Assembly: GCA_008501585.1 (NCBI GenBank)
Contig: QQUN01000046.1
Span: forward strand, 1 to 64,000
Direction of reading: 5' to 3'
DNA length: 64,000 nt
Source of the DNA: Pseudomonadota bacterium
GTDB taxonomy: Bacteria > Pseudomonadota > Gammaproteobacteria > Burkholderiales > Rhodocyclaceae
A program made the translations under genes and the position numbers. The notes beneath the pieces are model-generated. The model was given only the letters and a program-made list of their open reading frames with translations, was not told the DNA's origin and ran no database searches. This document shows, in pieces, positions 7,958-16,113 of the stretch. Numbering within the stretch: the first letter of the stretch is position 1; each line of letters begins with the position of its first letter.

Positions 7958-9295
7958 ATGCCTTCAGAGTCAACCGACGACCTGTCCTACCACACCCAGA
8001 GCTTCGCCGCCCGGCTGCGTAATGCGGGCGTGCGCCCGGGCGACGACGAGCAGACCCGCCTGGGCAAGTCGCTGCTGGTCTTTGCCACCGGCCTGATGAG
8101 CATCGCGTCGGGCGTCTGGCTGCTGCTTTACTGGCTCACTGGCCCGAAGCTGTCGTCGACACTGCCCTTCCTGTTTCAGGTGTTGCTCGCGCTCAACCTG
8201 GCCTACTACATTCACAGCGGCAATTTCACCTGGTTCCGCTTCAGCCAGTTCGCGCTCTTCCTGTTCTTCCCCTTCGTGGCGCAATGGAGCATGGGCAACT
8301 TCATCACCGGCTCGGGCGTCATCCTGTGGGGCCTGATCGCGCCGATCGGCGCGGTGTTCGTGATGGGGCTGCGCGAATCCATGCCCTGGTTTTTCGCCTA
8401 TGTCTTTTTTACCGCGTTGACCGGCTTCTTCGACTACCTGCTGGTCGACATCGGCGGTCCGCTCGACGCGGCCACCGCGGTCTCGCTGCGGACCTCGGTC
8501 CTGTTTTTCGCGCTCAACTTCATCGCCATCTCCGGGATCGTCTACGCCCTGGTCCGGTTTGCGCTCGAGGAGAAGCGCAAGTTGCAGGCACGACTCGAAC
8601 AAGCCATGAACCTGCTTCGCTCCGAGCAGGAGCGTTCGGAACGTCTGCTCCTCAACGTCCTGCCCGGCGCGGTTGCCGCCCGGCTCAAGATCAGCGACGA
8701 CACCGTCGCCGACGACTTCGCCAGCGTTTCGGTGATGTTTGCCGACATCGTCAATTTCACCCAGATCGCCAGTGGCCTGAGCGCGCCGCAAGTCTTCGCC
8801 ATGCTCAATGAAGTGTTCTGCCGCTTCGACGCGCTGGCTGAAAAACGCGGCCTGGAGAAGATCAAGACCATCGGCGACGCCTACATGGTGGCCGGCGGCC
8901 TCGACAGCCGCTGCAAGGACCCCTGCGCGGCCATTGCCGAACTGGCCATCGACATGCGCGACAGCCTGCCGGCACTGTCGGAGAAGGTCGGCGTACCGCT
9001 GGCGCTGCGCATCGGCATCGGCACGGGACCGGTCGTCGCCGGGGTGGTCGGCCGCAAGAAGTTCATCTACGACCTGTGGGGCGATACGGTCAACATGGCC
9101 AGCCGGCTCAGTGGCGACGGCCCGCCCGACACCATCCAGTGCGACCGGCGCACCCACATGCACCTGTCCCAGCGCTTCGCCTTCGACGAACGCACCGTCC
9201 TGCGCATCAAGGGCAAGGGCGAGGTCATCACCTACCGCCTGCTCGGTCGCGCGCCCCGCGACACCGCTTCCCCGCCTCAGGCCGCGGCGGTCTGA
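7958..9295 (+). CDS. Membrane-bound class III adenylate cyclase
   Basis: This 445-residue protein has an N-terminal half with about six hydrophobic segments (residues 40-210), a linking coiled-coil (ALEEKRKLQARLEQAMNLLR), then a class III nucleotide cyclase domain (about 245-420). The metal-binding aspartates are in MFADIVNFTQ and KTIGDAYMV. The purine-selecting positions are Lys (IKTIGD) and Asp (YDLWGDTVNMASRL), the adenylate- rather than guanylate-specific pair. It should make cAMP from ATP in response to a membrane signal. It starts 14 bp after the pilin-like gene, so it may belong to the pilus operon. The ATG at 7958 was preferred over an earlier in-frame ATG lying inside that gene. Its 3' end overlaps the convergent kinase gene by 19 bp. 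Confidence 0.88.
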   Translation: MPSESTDDLSYHTQSFAARLRNAGVRPGDDEQTRLGKSLLVFATGLMSIASGVWLLLYWLTGPKLSSTLPFLFQVLLALNLAYYIHSGNFTWFRFSQFALFLFFPFVAQWSMGNFITGSGVILWGLIAPIGAVFVMGLRESMPWFFAYVFFTALTGFFDYLLVDIGGPLDAATAVSLRTSVLFFALNFIAISGIVYALVRFALEEKRKLQARLEQAMNLLRSEQERSERLLLNVLPGAVAARLKISDDTVADDFASVSVMFADIVNFTQIASGLSAPQVFAMLNEVFCRFDALAEKRGLEKIKTIGDAYMVAGGLDSRCKDPCAAIAELAIDMRDSLPALSEKVGVPLALRIGIGTGPVVAGVVGRKKFIYDLWGDTVNMASRLSGDGPPDTIQCDRRTHMHLSQRFAFDERTVLRIKGKGEVITYRLLGRAPRDTASPPQAAAV

Positions 9296-11004
9296 TCGAG
9301 CCGGAAGCGCACCGCACCGTCGCGGTTACAACTCAGCGACAGCCGGTAGCCGGCCTCGTCGGCCAGACGCGCCACCTGGTACAAGCCCATCCCGAGTCCA
9401 CTTTGCGAGGCCACCGGCGCCCGCATCACCTGGCGGGCCAAGGCCACCGGCAAGGCCTCGCCGTCGTCCTCGACCTCCAGCGCCACCTGTCCTGCCCCGC
9501 CGGACAGGCGCACCGTGATGGCCAGCCCGGGGGCCAGCAAGCGCTTGTCCAGCGCGTTCTGCACGAGGTTATCGACAACGCTGTTGAACACGGCCAGCGG
9601 CACCCGCTCGCCATCGAAATCGCCTTGGGCGACAAAGCGTACCCCGCTCGCCGCATGGCGGGCACTGATGTCCTGCCACCACACCACGACCGGCACCAAC
9701 TCCCCCGGTAATGCCTCGGGATGATTCAGCTTCTCCAGTGTGCTGGCCAGGCGCCGGGTGATGACGGGCAACTGGCGCGCCACCAGGGTGCGCAACGCCG
9801 CCTCGTCCACCTCGGACCGGGCGGCGGTATAGCAGAGTGTATTGAGTGACTGAAGCAGGTTCTTCACGTCATGGGTCAGGCGCGCGCCCGTCTCGTGAAT
9901 GGCCCGCAGATACGAGAGCGTCTCAAGCTGCCGGGCATGACGCTTCTCGCGGCAGAACTCGGCCAGCATGCGCACCATGAGGCTGAAATGCCAGCTCAGC
10001 GCCGGACTGGGCGCACGGCGCAGATACAAGGTGACGGTCAAGCCCTCCTGCGTCAGCTGACGCGCCACGGAGGCGGGCTCGCCGAACCCCCCTTCGCCTT
10101 CAGCCAGCCGCCAATGCCCGCCGCACACGCCGGGGATGCGCAGCATCCGGCGACAGGCCTGGTCGGCCAGCGCCTCGGGCGTTTCGGCCGACACCGACAC
10201 GCTGGCCAGCTCGTGCAGCCATTCCTCGAACGACAGCCCGGTCGACAACACCCGTCGCGCGAAGACCATCCCCAGCTGGGGTCCGCCGATGCTCGGATGC
10301 CAGGCCCAGGCCAGCACGAACAACACCATGGCCATGGCAAACAGGGCCGTCACCAGCGCCACCAGATACGGCAGGTGCAGCAGCCACATGAAGGCGAACC
10401 CGCCGAGCGTGCTCAGGGCCAGCACCAGAAACAACAAAATGGCCGACAGGAAGTCGATCGCCCCGGGGCGACGGCTGGCCTCGCGCGCCGCCGGCAGCAG
10501 CATGACCACCAGCGCCAGGGCCGGCAACACCGTCAGGGCCAGCACGTCGAACAGGGGCCGTTCGGCCACCGGCACCGGCACCACGCGCGGCAGCACCAAC
10601 ATGAACAGGCTGCACACCAGGTAGGCCACCGCCAGCTGATACGGCAGCCGCCCCCGCGCCGTCACCTCGGCGAACGCCCCACCGCCGATCACGCCCGCCA
10701 GCACCATCAACCAGATCGCCAGCACGCCCCAGGACATGGTCAGCAGAAACACCACGATGGCCGCCACCATCGCCAGGACATCGCGGGTGGCAAGGCGGTA
10801 TCCGCCGCGCACCACCGGCTGCCAGATCAGGAATACGCCAAGGTGCGCGAGCAGCAAGGTCCGCCCGGCCAGGGACTCGACCCCCTGCAACATGCCCAGG
10901 TGCAGCACGATCAGTGATGCGCCAAGCAGCCGGCTCGGTGCGCGTCCGAACCAGCGCCATGGCGCCAGCCATCGGGGGGGGGAGCCGAGCTTGTCGCGAG
11001 TCAT
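9277..11004 (-). CDS. Membrane sensor histidine kinase (PrsK/PilS-like architecture)
   Basis: The protein has 575 residues. The N-terminal half is strongly hydrophobic with about seven or eight helices, followed by a GAF-like stretch. The phospho-acceptor region is LTHDVKNLLQSLN, an HDxKN-type H box. The ATP-binding domain has an N box (DNLVQNALDK), a G1 box (VEDDGEALP) and a G2 box (SGLGMGLYQVARLA). This layout recalls PrsK-type kinases of exopolysaccharide/PEP-CTERM systems. No response regulator gene is in the window. The ATG at 11004 was preferred over a start 36 codons upstream, which would run into the presumed regulatory region of the divergent pilin. Its position beside a sigma-54 pilin promoter suggests, but does not prove, a PilS-like role. 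Confidence 0.85.
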   Translation of the reverse strand: MTRDKLGSPPRWLAPWRWFGRAPSRLLGASLIVLHLGMLQGVESLAGRTLLLAHLGVFLIWQPVVRGGYRLATRDVLAMVAAIVVFLLTMSWGVLAIWLMVLAGVIGGGAFAEVTARGRLPYQLAVAYLVCSLFMLVLPRVVPVPVAERPLFDVLALTVLPALALVVMLLPAAREASRRPGAIDFLSAILLFLVLALSTLGGFAFMWLLHLPYLVALVTALFAMAMVLFVLAWAWHPSIGGPQLGMVFARRVLSTGLSFEEWLHELASVSVSAETPEALADQACRRMLRIPGVCGGHWRLAEGEGGFGEPASVARQLTQEGLTVTLYLRRAPSPALSWHFSLMVRMLAEFCREKRHARQLETLSYLRAIHETGARLTHDVKNLLQSLNTLCYTAARSEVDEAALRTLVARQLPVITRRLASTLEKLNHPEALPGELVPVVVWWQDISARHAASGVRFVAQGDFDGERVPLAVFNSVVDNLVQNALDKRLLAPGLAITVRLSGGAGQVALEVEDDGEALPVALARQVMRAPVASQSGLGMGLYQVARLADEAGYRLSLSCNRDGAVRFRLDQTAAA

Positions 11005-11060
11005 GCCGCCATTGTAGTGAATGTCCGCGGCAGCGACGCTACGTAAACCCCGACCTTGGC

Positions 11061-11126
11061 AAAGTGACGAGAGAATGACAACGACCGTCGACATTTCGAC
11101 ACCAGCTGTCAACGATTCGTCACTTT
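11061..11126. promoter_or_regulatory. Candidate enhancer-binding-protein sites upstream of the sigma-54 pilin promoter
   Basis: Two perfect 10-bp arms, AAAGTGACGA at 11061-11070 and its reverse complement TCGTCACTTT at 11117-11126, flank a shorter palindrome, GTCGA-CATT-TCGAC (11087-11100). The block lies about 70-140 bp upstream of the predicted start point of the sigma-54 promoter. That is where activators of the NtrC/PilR/PrsR class bind. The repeats are seen directly; the function is inferred. Confidence 0.5.
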
Positions 11127-11171
11127 TCTCGCCATTCCAGCCGCATGGCGGCTATTACCTTTGAAATAGAT

Positions 11172-11188
11172 CGGCACGCTCCTTGCTT
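11172..11188 (+). promoter_or_regulatory. Sigma-54 (RpoN) -24/-12 promoter of the pilin gene
   Basis: TCGGCACGCTCCTTGCT matches the RpoN consensus (TGGCAC-N5-TTGCW), with the invariant GG at 11174-11175 and GC at 11186-11187 separated by exactly 10 bp. A start point near 11199 would leave about 19 nt before the pilin ATG at 11218, just enough for the GGAG ribosome site. Major type IV pilin genes are classically RpoN-dependent. Confidence 0.8.
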
Positions 11189-11217
11189 TATCCTTGATGC
11201 CTCCTGGAGACCGATCA

Positions 11218-11874
11218 ATGAAAAGCACCCCCCGAAGCAAACAGCGCGGCTTCACCCTGGTTGAAATCGCAGTCGTCTTGGTCATCATCGGCCTGCTGCT
11301 CGGCGGCGTGCTGAAGGGACAGGAATTGATCAACAGCGCCAAGGTCAAGAGCCTGGTGCAGGAATTCAATAGCGTCTCAACCATGGTTTATGGCTACCAG
11401 GACCGGTTCCGCTTCCTGCCCGGCGATGATCCGCGCGTCGCTGACCACGTCAATGGCACCCTGGCCACCACCCCTGCCAACAGTGCGGGCAACAGTCGCA
11501 TCAACGGCGCCTGGGATTCGACCACCGCAACCGACGAATCCTTCCTGTTCTGGCAGCATGTGCGCCTCGCCGGACTGGCCTCGGGCGCAACCGCCGTCGC
11601 CGATGCCAATTACCCGGAACTGAACGTCGAGAACGGACGCATCGGCGTCAGCAGTGAAAACCCGACATCAAACGCAGCGAACTACCCCGGCCAGTTCTAT
11701 GTGTGCTCCGGCGGCCTCACCACGCGCTTCGCCCGCCAGATCGACACCACCATGGACGACGGCGTGACCAATACCGGAGCGGTACGCACATTGCAGGCCG
11801 ATGGCACATTGATCGCGCTGACGGCGGCCAACGAAGGCGACGGTAACTTCTACACCGTCTGCGCAGCCTACTGA
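11218..11874 (+). CDS. Type IV prepilin, probable major subunit of the pilus-like system
   Basis: This 218-residue prepilin has a basic leader (KSTPRSKQRG) and the methylation/cleavage helix GFTLVEIAVVLVIIGLLLGG, with Gly-1, Phe+1 and Glu+5. After the helix come KVKSLVQEFNSV and a YQDRFRFLPGDDP loop, a pattern common in betaproteobacterial MSHA-like pilins. Two Cys near the C-terminus (FYVCSGG and YTVCAAY) could form the disulfide-bounded D region. The start at 11218 has a GGAG site 8-10 nt upstream; an ATG 24 bp earlier lies at the promoter's likely transcription start and was rejected. It stands apart from the assembly operon with its own sigma-54 promoter, as expected for a highly expressed major pilin. 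Confidence 0.87.
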   Translation: MKSTPRSKQRGFTLVEIAVVLVIIGLLLGGVLKGQELINSAKVKSLVQEFNSVSTMVYGYQDRFRFLPGDDPRVADHVNGTLATTPANSAGNSRINGAWDSTTATDESFLFWQHVRLAGLASGATAVADANYPELNVENGRIGVSSENPTSNAANYPGQFYVCSGGLTTRFARQIDTTMDDGVTNTGAVRTLQADGTLIALTAANEGDGNFYTVCAAY

Positions 11875-11883
11875 AACATCCGC

Positions 11884-13854
11884 CTAAACGCCCTGCATCA
11901 AGCGCTGTTCGGCCAGCTCCAGATTGCCGGGCACGCCGAGCAGCACCACCACATCACCGGCTTCGATCCGGGTCTCCGGGCCGGGGCTGAGGCCGCGGAT
12001 GTTGCGCCGGCGCACCGCCGAGACGCTCACGTTCAGCACCGAAAAATCCATCTCGCCAATGGTCTGCCCCACCGACCCGGCCCCCGGCGGAATCGCCACC
12101 GAGTGCAAGCGCAGCTGCTGCGACTCCGGCCCGTCAGAGGCGTCGTCGGCGCCATGGAACAAGCCCTGCATCAGCGCATAGCGCTGGTTACGGATCTGGC
12201 GGATACGGCGCAGCACCCGGTTGAGCGGCACGCCGATCAGCGCCAGCGCATGCGAGGCGAGCATGATGCTGCCTTCGAAGGCCTCGGTGACCACCTCGGC
12301 CGCCCCGGCATCCGACAGCTTGGCCATCTCCGCCTCATCTACGGCCCGCGCCACCACCGGCAGGCCTGGCCGGATGGCCTGCACATGGTGGATCACCCGT
12401 AGCGCGGCATCGACGCCAGAGAACGAGACCACCACCGCACTGGCGCGCATCACACCGGCGGCCTGCAGGGTTTCATGGCGCGCCGCATCGCCATAGACCA
12501 CCGTGTCGCCCGCCGCGCCGGCCTCCCGCACACGCTCCGGGTCCAGGTCCAGGGCCACATAGCTCACGCCCTCCTGCTCGAAGAAGCGCGCCAGGTGCTG
12601 GCCACTGCGCCCATAACCGCAGATCACCACATGGCCGGTGGTGTTCAGGCTCTGGGCGGCCACGCGGGTCAGTTCCATCGAGCGCATCAACCACTCGGAG
12701 GCCACGAAGCGCATCACCAGCTTGTCGCTGACCTGCACGATGAGCGGCGCCACCAGCATCGACAGGACCAGTGCCGCAACGGTCACCTGCAACAACGCCG
12801 GGGGGAGCAGATCAAGGCCATCGATCTGCGAGATCAGCACAAAGCCGAACTCGCCCCCCGCACACAGCCACAGGCCGGTGCGCATCGCCGTGCCCGGCGT
12901 CCCGCCGAAGGCACGCGAGGCCCCGGCCGCCACCACCAGCTTGAGCACCAGCAGGGCAAGCACCATGCCGAGCACGGCCGGCAGGTTGAGCAGGATTTCG
13001 CCCACATCGAGGAACATGCCGACCGTCACGAAGAACAGTCCCAGCAACACATCGCGGAAGGGCTTGATGTCCTCCTCCACCTGATAGCGGTACTCGGTTT
13101 CGGAAATCAGCATGCCGGCCAGAAAGGCGCCCAGCGCCAGCGACAGGCCCACCAGTTCGCTCAACCAGGCCAGCCCCAGGGTGATCAGCAGCACATTGAG
13201 CATGAACAGCTCACCCGAGCGCCGCCGCGCCACCAGCGTGAACCAGGCGCGCATCAGGCGCTGGCCGAACACCAGCACCAGGGCGAGCATGGCGGCGGCC
13301 TTGAGTGCTGCGACCGACAGGGTGGCAAACAAGGTGTCGCCCGACTGCGACAGCGCCGGGATCAGGATCAGCAGCGGCACCACCGCAATGTCCTGGAACA
13401 GCAGCACGCCGATGACCTCCCGCCCATGGCGGGACTCCAGCTCCATCCGGTCAGTCAGCAGCTTGGACAGGATCGCGGTCGAGGACATGGTGAGGATGCT
13501 GCCCAGTGCAAAGCTGGTCAGCAGTCCCAGCCCCAGCGCCCAGCCGATCAGCATCGCCAGCGCAATCGAACCGGCCACCTGCGCCGCGCCCAGACCGAAC
13601 ACGATGCGCTTCATGGCCACCAACCGCGGCAGCGAGAACTCCAGGCCAATGGAGAACATCAGGAACACCACACCGAACTCCGCCAGATGGCGCGCGCCGG
13701 TCGAGTCTTCCATCAGGTTCAGGGCATGCGGCCCCACCGCCGCGCCGACCAGCAGATAGCCGAGCACCGGCGGAAGGTTGATGCTGCGAAACACGCCCAC
13801 CACCAGCACGGCAGCGGCGAGCAGCAACAGGACAAGTTCCAGGGTATTGACCAT
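11884..13854 (-). CDS. CPA2-family monovalent cation:proton antiporter (KefB/YbaL type) with RCK domains
   Basis: The protein has 656 residues. Residues 1-380 form a 12-13 helix Na+/H+ exchanger domain (LPPVLGYLLVGAAVGP; GVVFLMFSIGLEFSL). It is followed by an RCK_N/TrkA-N Rossmann domain with the NAD-binding GYGRSGQHLARFF motif (around residue 410), then a RCK_C/TrkA-C domain at the C-terminus (about 570-655). The family exports K+ or Na+ in exchange for protons, gated by nucleotide or thiol binding to the RCK module. It is divergent from kdsD, an arrangement often seen in betaproteobacteria. The ion specificity cannot be read from the sequence. Confidence 0.9.
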   Translation of the reverse strand: MVNTLELVLLLLAAAVLVVGVFRSINLPPVLGYLLVGAAVGPHALNLMEDSTGARHLAEFGVVFLMFSIGLEFSLPRLVAMKRIVFGLGAAQVAGSIALAMLIGWALGLGLLTSFALGSILTMSSTAILSKLLTDRMELESRHGREVIGVLLFQDIAVVPLLILIPALSQSGDTLFATLSVAALKAAAMLALVLVFGQRLMRAWFTLVARRRSGELFMLNVLLITLGLAWLSELVGLSLALGAFLAGMLISETEYRYQVEEDIKPFRDVLLGLFFVTVGMFLDVGEILLNLPAVLGMVLALLVLKLVVAAGASRAFGGTPGTAMRTGLWLCAGGEFGFVLISQIDGLDLLPPALLQVTVAALVLSMLVAPLIVQVSDKLVMRFVASEWLMRSMELTRVAAQSLNTTGHVVICGYGRSGQHLARFFEQEGVSYVALDLDPERVREAGAAGDTVVYGDAARHETLQAAGVMRASAVVVSFSGVDAALRVIHHVQAIRPGLPVVARAVDEAEMAKLSDAGAAEVVTEAFEGSIMLASHALALIGVPLNRVLRRIRQIRNQRYALMQGLFHGADDASDGPESQQLRLHSVAIPPGAGSVGQTIGEMDFSVLNVSVSAVRRRNIRGLSPGPETRIEAGDVVVLLGVPGNLELAEQRLMQGV

Positions 13855-13915
13855 GCGTTCAGCCAGCCGTCCTCAATCCGCCGGGCATCGGGCCGAAAGG
13901 GCGGCCACGGCCTTC

Positions 13916-13924
13916 TGATATACT
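13916..13924 (+). promoter_or_regulatory. Extended -10 promoter element upstream of kdsD
   Basis: TGATATACT contains the extended -10 TG dinucleotide (13916-13917) and a near-consensus hexamer TATACT (13919-13924), 40 bp before the kdsD ATG in the divergent intergenic region 13855-13963. No good -35 is visible, which is usual for extended -10 promoters. Confidence 0.5.
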
Positions 13925-13963
13925 TTTTCGTCCAAGTTTAACCGCAATCTTCGGCCCACCCCA

Positions 13964-14953
13964 ATGCCCCGCCCCGACGCCCTTTCGCCGGACGCCTGCC
14001 TGGCGCAGGCCCGCCGCGTCCTCACCATCGAGGCCAACGCCATTTCCGCCCTGATCCCGCGGCTGGATGCGGCATTTCCGCGCGCCGTCGACCTGATCCT
14101 GGCCGCGGCGGGGCGCGTCGTCGTCACCGGCATCGGCAAGACCGGCCACATCGGGCGCAAGCTGGCAGCCACCCTGGCCAGCACCGGCACGCCGGCCTAT
14201 TTCGTGCACGCCGCCGAGGCCGCCCACGGCGACCTGGGCATGATCACCTCGGCCGATGTGGTCATCGCCCTGTCCCACTCGGGCAGCAGCGCCGAACTGC
14301 TCACCATCGTGCCGCTGGTCAAGCGCCAAGGGGCGCGGCTGATTGCCATTACCGGCCATGCCGGCTCGCCGCTGGCCCGCGAGGCCGATGTGCACCTCGA
14401 TGCCGGCGTCAGCGAAGAGGCCTGTCCGCTCAACCTCGCCCCCACCGCCAGCACCACCGCGGCGCTGGCCATGGGCGACGCCCTGGCGGTGGCACTGCTC
14501 GATGCGCGCGGCTTTGGCGAGGCCGACTTCGCCCGCAGCCATCCCGGCGGCGCCCTGGGCCGACGCCTGCTGACCCATGTACGCGACGTCATGCGCAGCG
14601 GCCCGGCCCTGCCGCTGATCTCCCCGGCAGCCAGCGTGCCCGACGCGCTGCTCGAAATGTCGCGCGGCGGCATGGGCATGGCGATCATTGCAGGCACCGA
14701 CGGCCGTCCCACCGGCATCTTTACCGACGGCGACCTGCGCCGTGCCCTGGCCGGCACCGACGACATCCGCCACGCCCCGCTCGCCACGCTGATGACCCGC
14801 AGCCCGCGCAGCATCGGCCCCGACGCGCTGGCCGCCGAAGCCGCCGAGCTGATGGAACGCCACCGCATCAACCAGCTGCTCGTGGTCGACGCAGAGGGCA
14901 TTCTCGTCGGCGCGCTGAACATGCACGACCTGATGCTGGCCAAGGTCATCTAG
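13964..14953 (+). CDS. kdsD: Arabinose-5-phosphate isomerase
   Basis: This 329-residue enzyme converts ribulose 5-phosphate to arabinose 5-phosphate, the first step of KDO synthesis for lipopolysaccharide. The SIS sugar-isomerase domain occupies about residues 30-175 (VVVTGIGKTGHIGRKLAATL; VIALSHSGSSAELL; HPGGALGRRLL). Two CBS domains follow (about 200-329, ending GALNMHDLMLAKVI). The length matches the family exactly. It is followed after 9 bp by lptC. In many proteobacteria kdsC lies between kdsD and lptC; here it is missing. The same SIS-CBS architecture also occurs in GutQ, but the LPS context favours KdsD. Confidence 0.95.
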   Translation: MPRPDALSPDACLAQARRVLTIEANAISALIPRLDAAFPRAVDLILAAAGRVVVTGIGKTGHIGRKLAATLASTGTPAYFVHAAEAAHGDLGMITSADVVIALSHSGSSAELLTIVPLVKRQGARLIAITGHAGSPLAREADVHLDAGVSEEACPLNLAPTASTTAALAMGDALAVALLDARGFGEADFARSHPGGALGRRLLTHVRDVMRSGPALPLISPAASVPDALLEMSRGGMGMAIIAGTDGRPTGIFTDGDLRRALAGTDDIRHAPLATLMTRSPRSIGPDALAAEAAELMERHRINQLLVVDAEGILVGALNMHDLMLAKVI

Positions 14954-14962
14954 AGCCCGCGC

Positions 14963-15538
14963 ATGCGCGTCAACGCCCAACATCTCTACCCGATCGCGGC
15001 CCTCGCCGCGCTGGCCGCCGGCAGCATCTGGCTCGACCGGGTCAGTGAAGACCCCAACACCGCCCCCACACCCGAGGCGCTGCGCGGCCCCGACGTCATC
15101 ATCGAACAGATGGCGCTGACCCGCTTCGACCTCACCGGTGCACCGCAGTACACCATCGACGCACAGCGGATGACGCACTTTCCCACCCAGGCGCAATCCG
15201 AACTGACCGACCCGGTGGTGCATTACCTGCGCGACGGCATGCAGCTGCGCCTCACCGCCGACCACGGCCTCACCCGCGACGACGGCGAACGGGTCGACCT
15301 CAAAGGCCAGGTTCGCGCCGCACGCACCCTGCCCGGCAAACCGGTAGCCACCTACGCCTCCGACACGCTGGTGCTGTGGCCCAACACCGAACAGGCCAAA
15401 TCGGTCGACCCGGTCGTGCTCACCCAGGACGGTGCCGTCGTGCACAGCAACGGCATGAGCGCCAGCAACCTGTTTGGCGAGATCACCCTCACCGGCGGCG
15501 TCGTCGCCAACCTGCCCATCAAGCGGAAGCAACCATGA
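14963..15538 (+). CDS. lptC: Lipopolysaccharide export protein LptC
   Basis: The protein has 191 residues, with one N-terminal membrane anchor (YPIAALAALAAGSIWLDRV) and a periplasmic beta-jellyroll. The phrase ITLTGGVVANL near the C-terminus is typical of the LptC end. It bridges the inner-membrane LptBFG transporter and LptA in the LPS trans-envelope pathway. It lies between kdsD (9 bp gap) and lptA (ATGA overlap), which fixes the identity of an otherwise poorly conserved family. Confidence 0.92.
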   Translation: MRVNAQHLYPIAALAALAAGSIWLDRVSEDPNTAPTPEALRGPDVIIEQMALTRFDLTGAPQYTIDAQRMTHFPTQAQSELTDPVVHYLRDGMQLRLTADHGLTRDDGERVDLKGQVRAARTLPGKPVATYASDTLVLWPNTEQAKSVDPVVLTQDGAVVHSNGMSASNLFGEITLTGGVVANLPIKRKQP

Positions 15539-16059
15539 ATACTCGCCTCTGTCTGCTCGCCCTGACCGCCAGCCTCTGGGCCGGCCATGCGCTCGCCGAG
15601 CGCGCCGACCGCACCCAGCCGGTGAACATCGAAGCCGACAAGGTCACCGTCGACGAACGCAAGAAAATCCACCTCTTCGAAGGCAAGGTGGTGTTGACCC
15701 AGGGCACGCTCGAGATCCGCGGCGACACCCTCACCGTCACCCAGGACGACGAAGGCTTCCAGAAGGGCATCGCCACCAGCCACGGCAACGGCCTGGCCCG
15801 GTTCAAACAAAAGCGCGACGGCACCGGCGAGTATGTAAATGGCAGCGCCGAGCGCATCGAGTACGACGGCCGCACCCAGATGACTCACCTCTACATCCGC
15901 GCCCATGTCACCAGCGGCAAGGACGAAGTGCGCGGCGAATTCATCGAGTACGACGGCTACACCGGTCAATACGTCGTCACCAACAGCGGCTCCAAGTCCG
16001 CCACCACCGGTGGCTCGAGCCGGGTACGCGCCGTCATCCAGCCCAAGACCGCGCCCTGA
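15535..16059 (+). CDS. lptA: Lipopolysaccharide transport periplasmic protein LptA
   Basis: This 174-residue protein has a signal peptide (LCLLALTASLWAGHALA, cleavage before ERADRTQP) and an OstA-type beta-jellyroll (PVNIEADKVTVDERKKIHLF, EGKVVLTQGTLEIRGDTLTV). It polymerises into the periplasmic bridge that carries LPS to LptDE. The start was set at 15535 by the ATGA overlap with lptC and the signal peptide. Immediately downstream there is no lptB or rpoN, the usual neighbours; instead an unrelated enoyl-CoA hydratase gene follows. Confidence 0.94.
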   Translation: MNTRLCLLALTASLWAGHALAERADRTQPVNIEADKVTVDERKKIHLFEGKVVLTQGTLEIRGDTLTVTQDDEGFQKGIATSHGNGLARFKQKRDGTGEYVNGSAERIEYDGRTQMTHLYIRAHVTSGKDEVRGEFIEYDGYTGQYVVTNSGSKSATTGGSSRVRAVIQPKTAP

Positions 16060-16113
16060 CCCCACAACAACCCCGACGGGCCCCGCCCGATCGACAACAC
16101 AAGGAGAAACGCA

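Noticed and set aside
13859-15532. Long minus-strand frame antisense to kdsD and lptC
   Set aside because: Gly/Val/Gln/His-rich composition and complete overlap with conserved genes on the plus strand.
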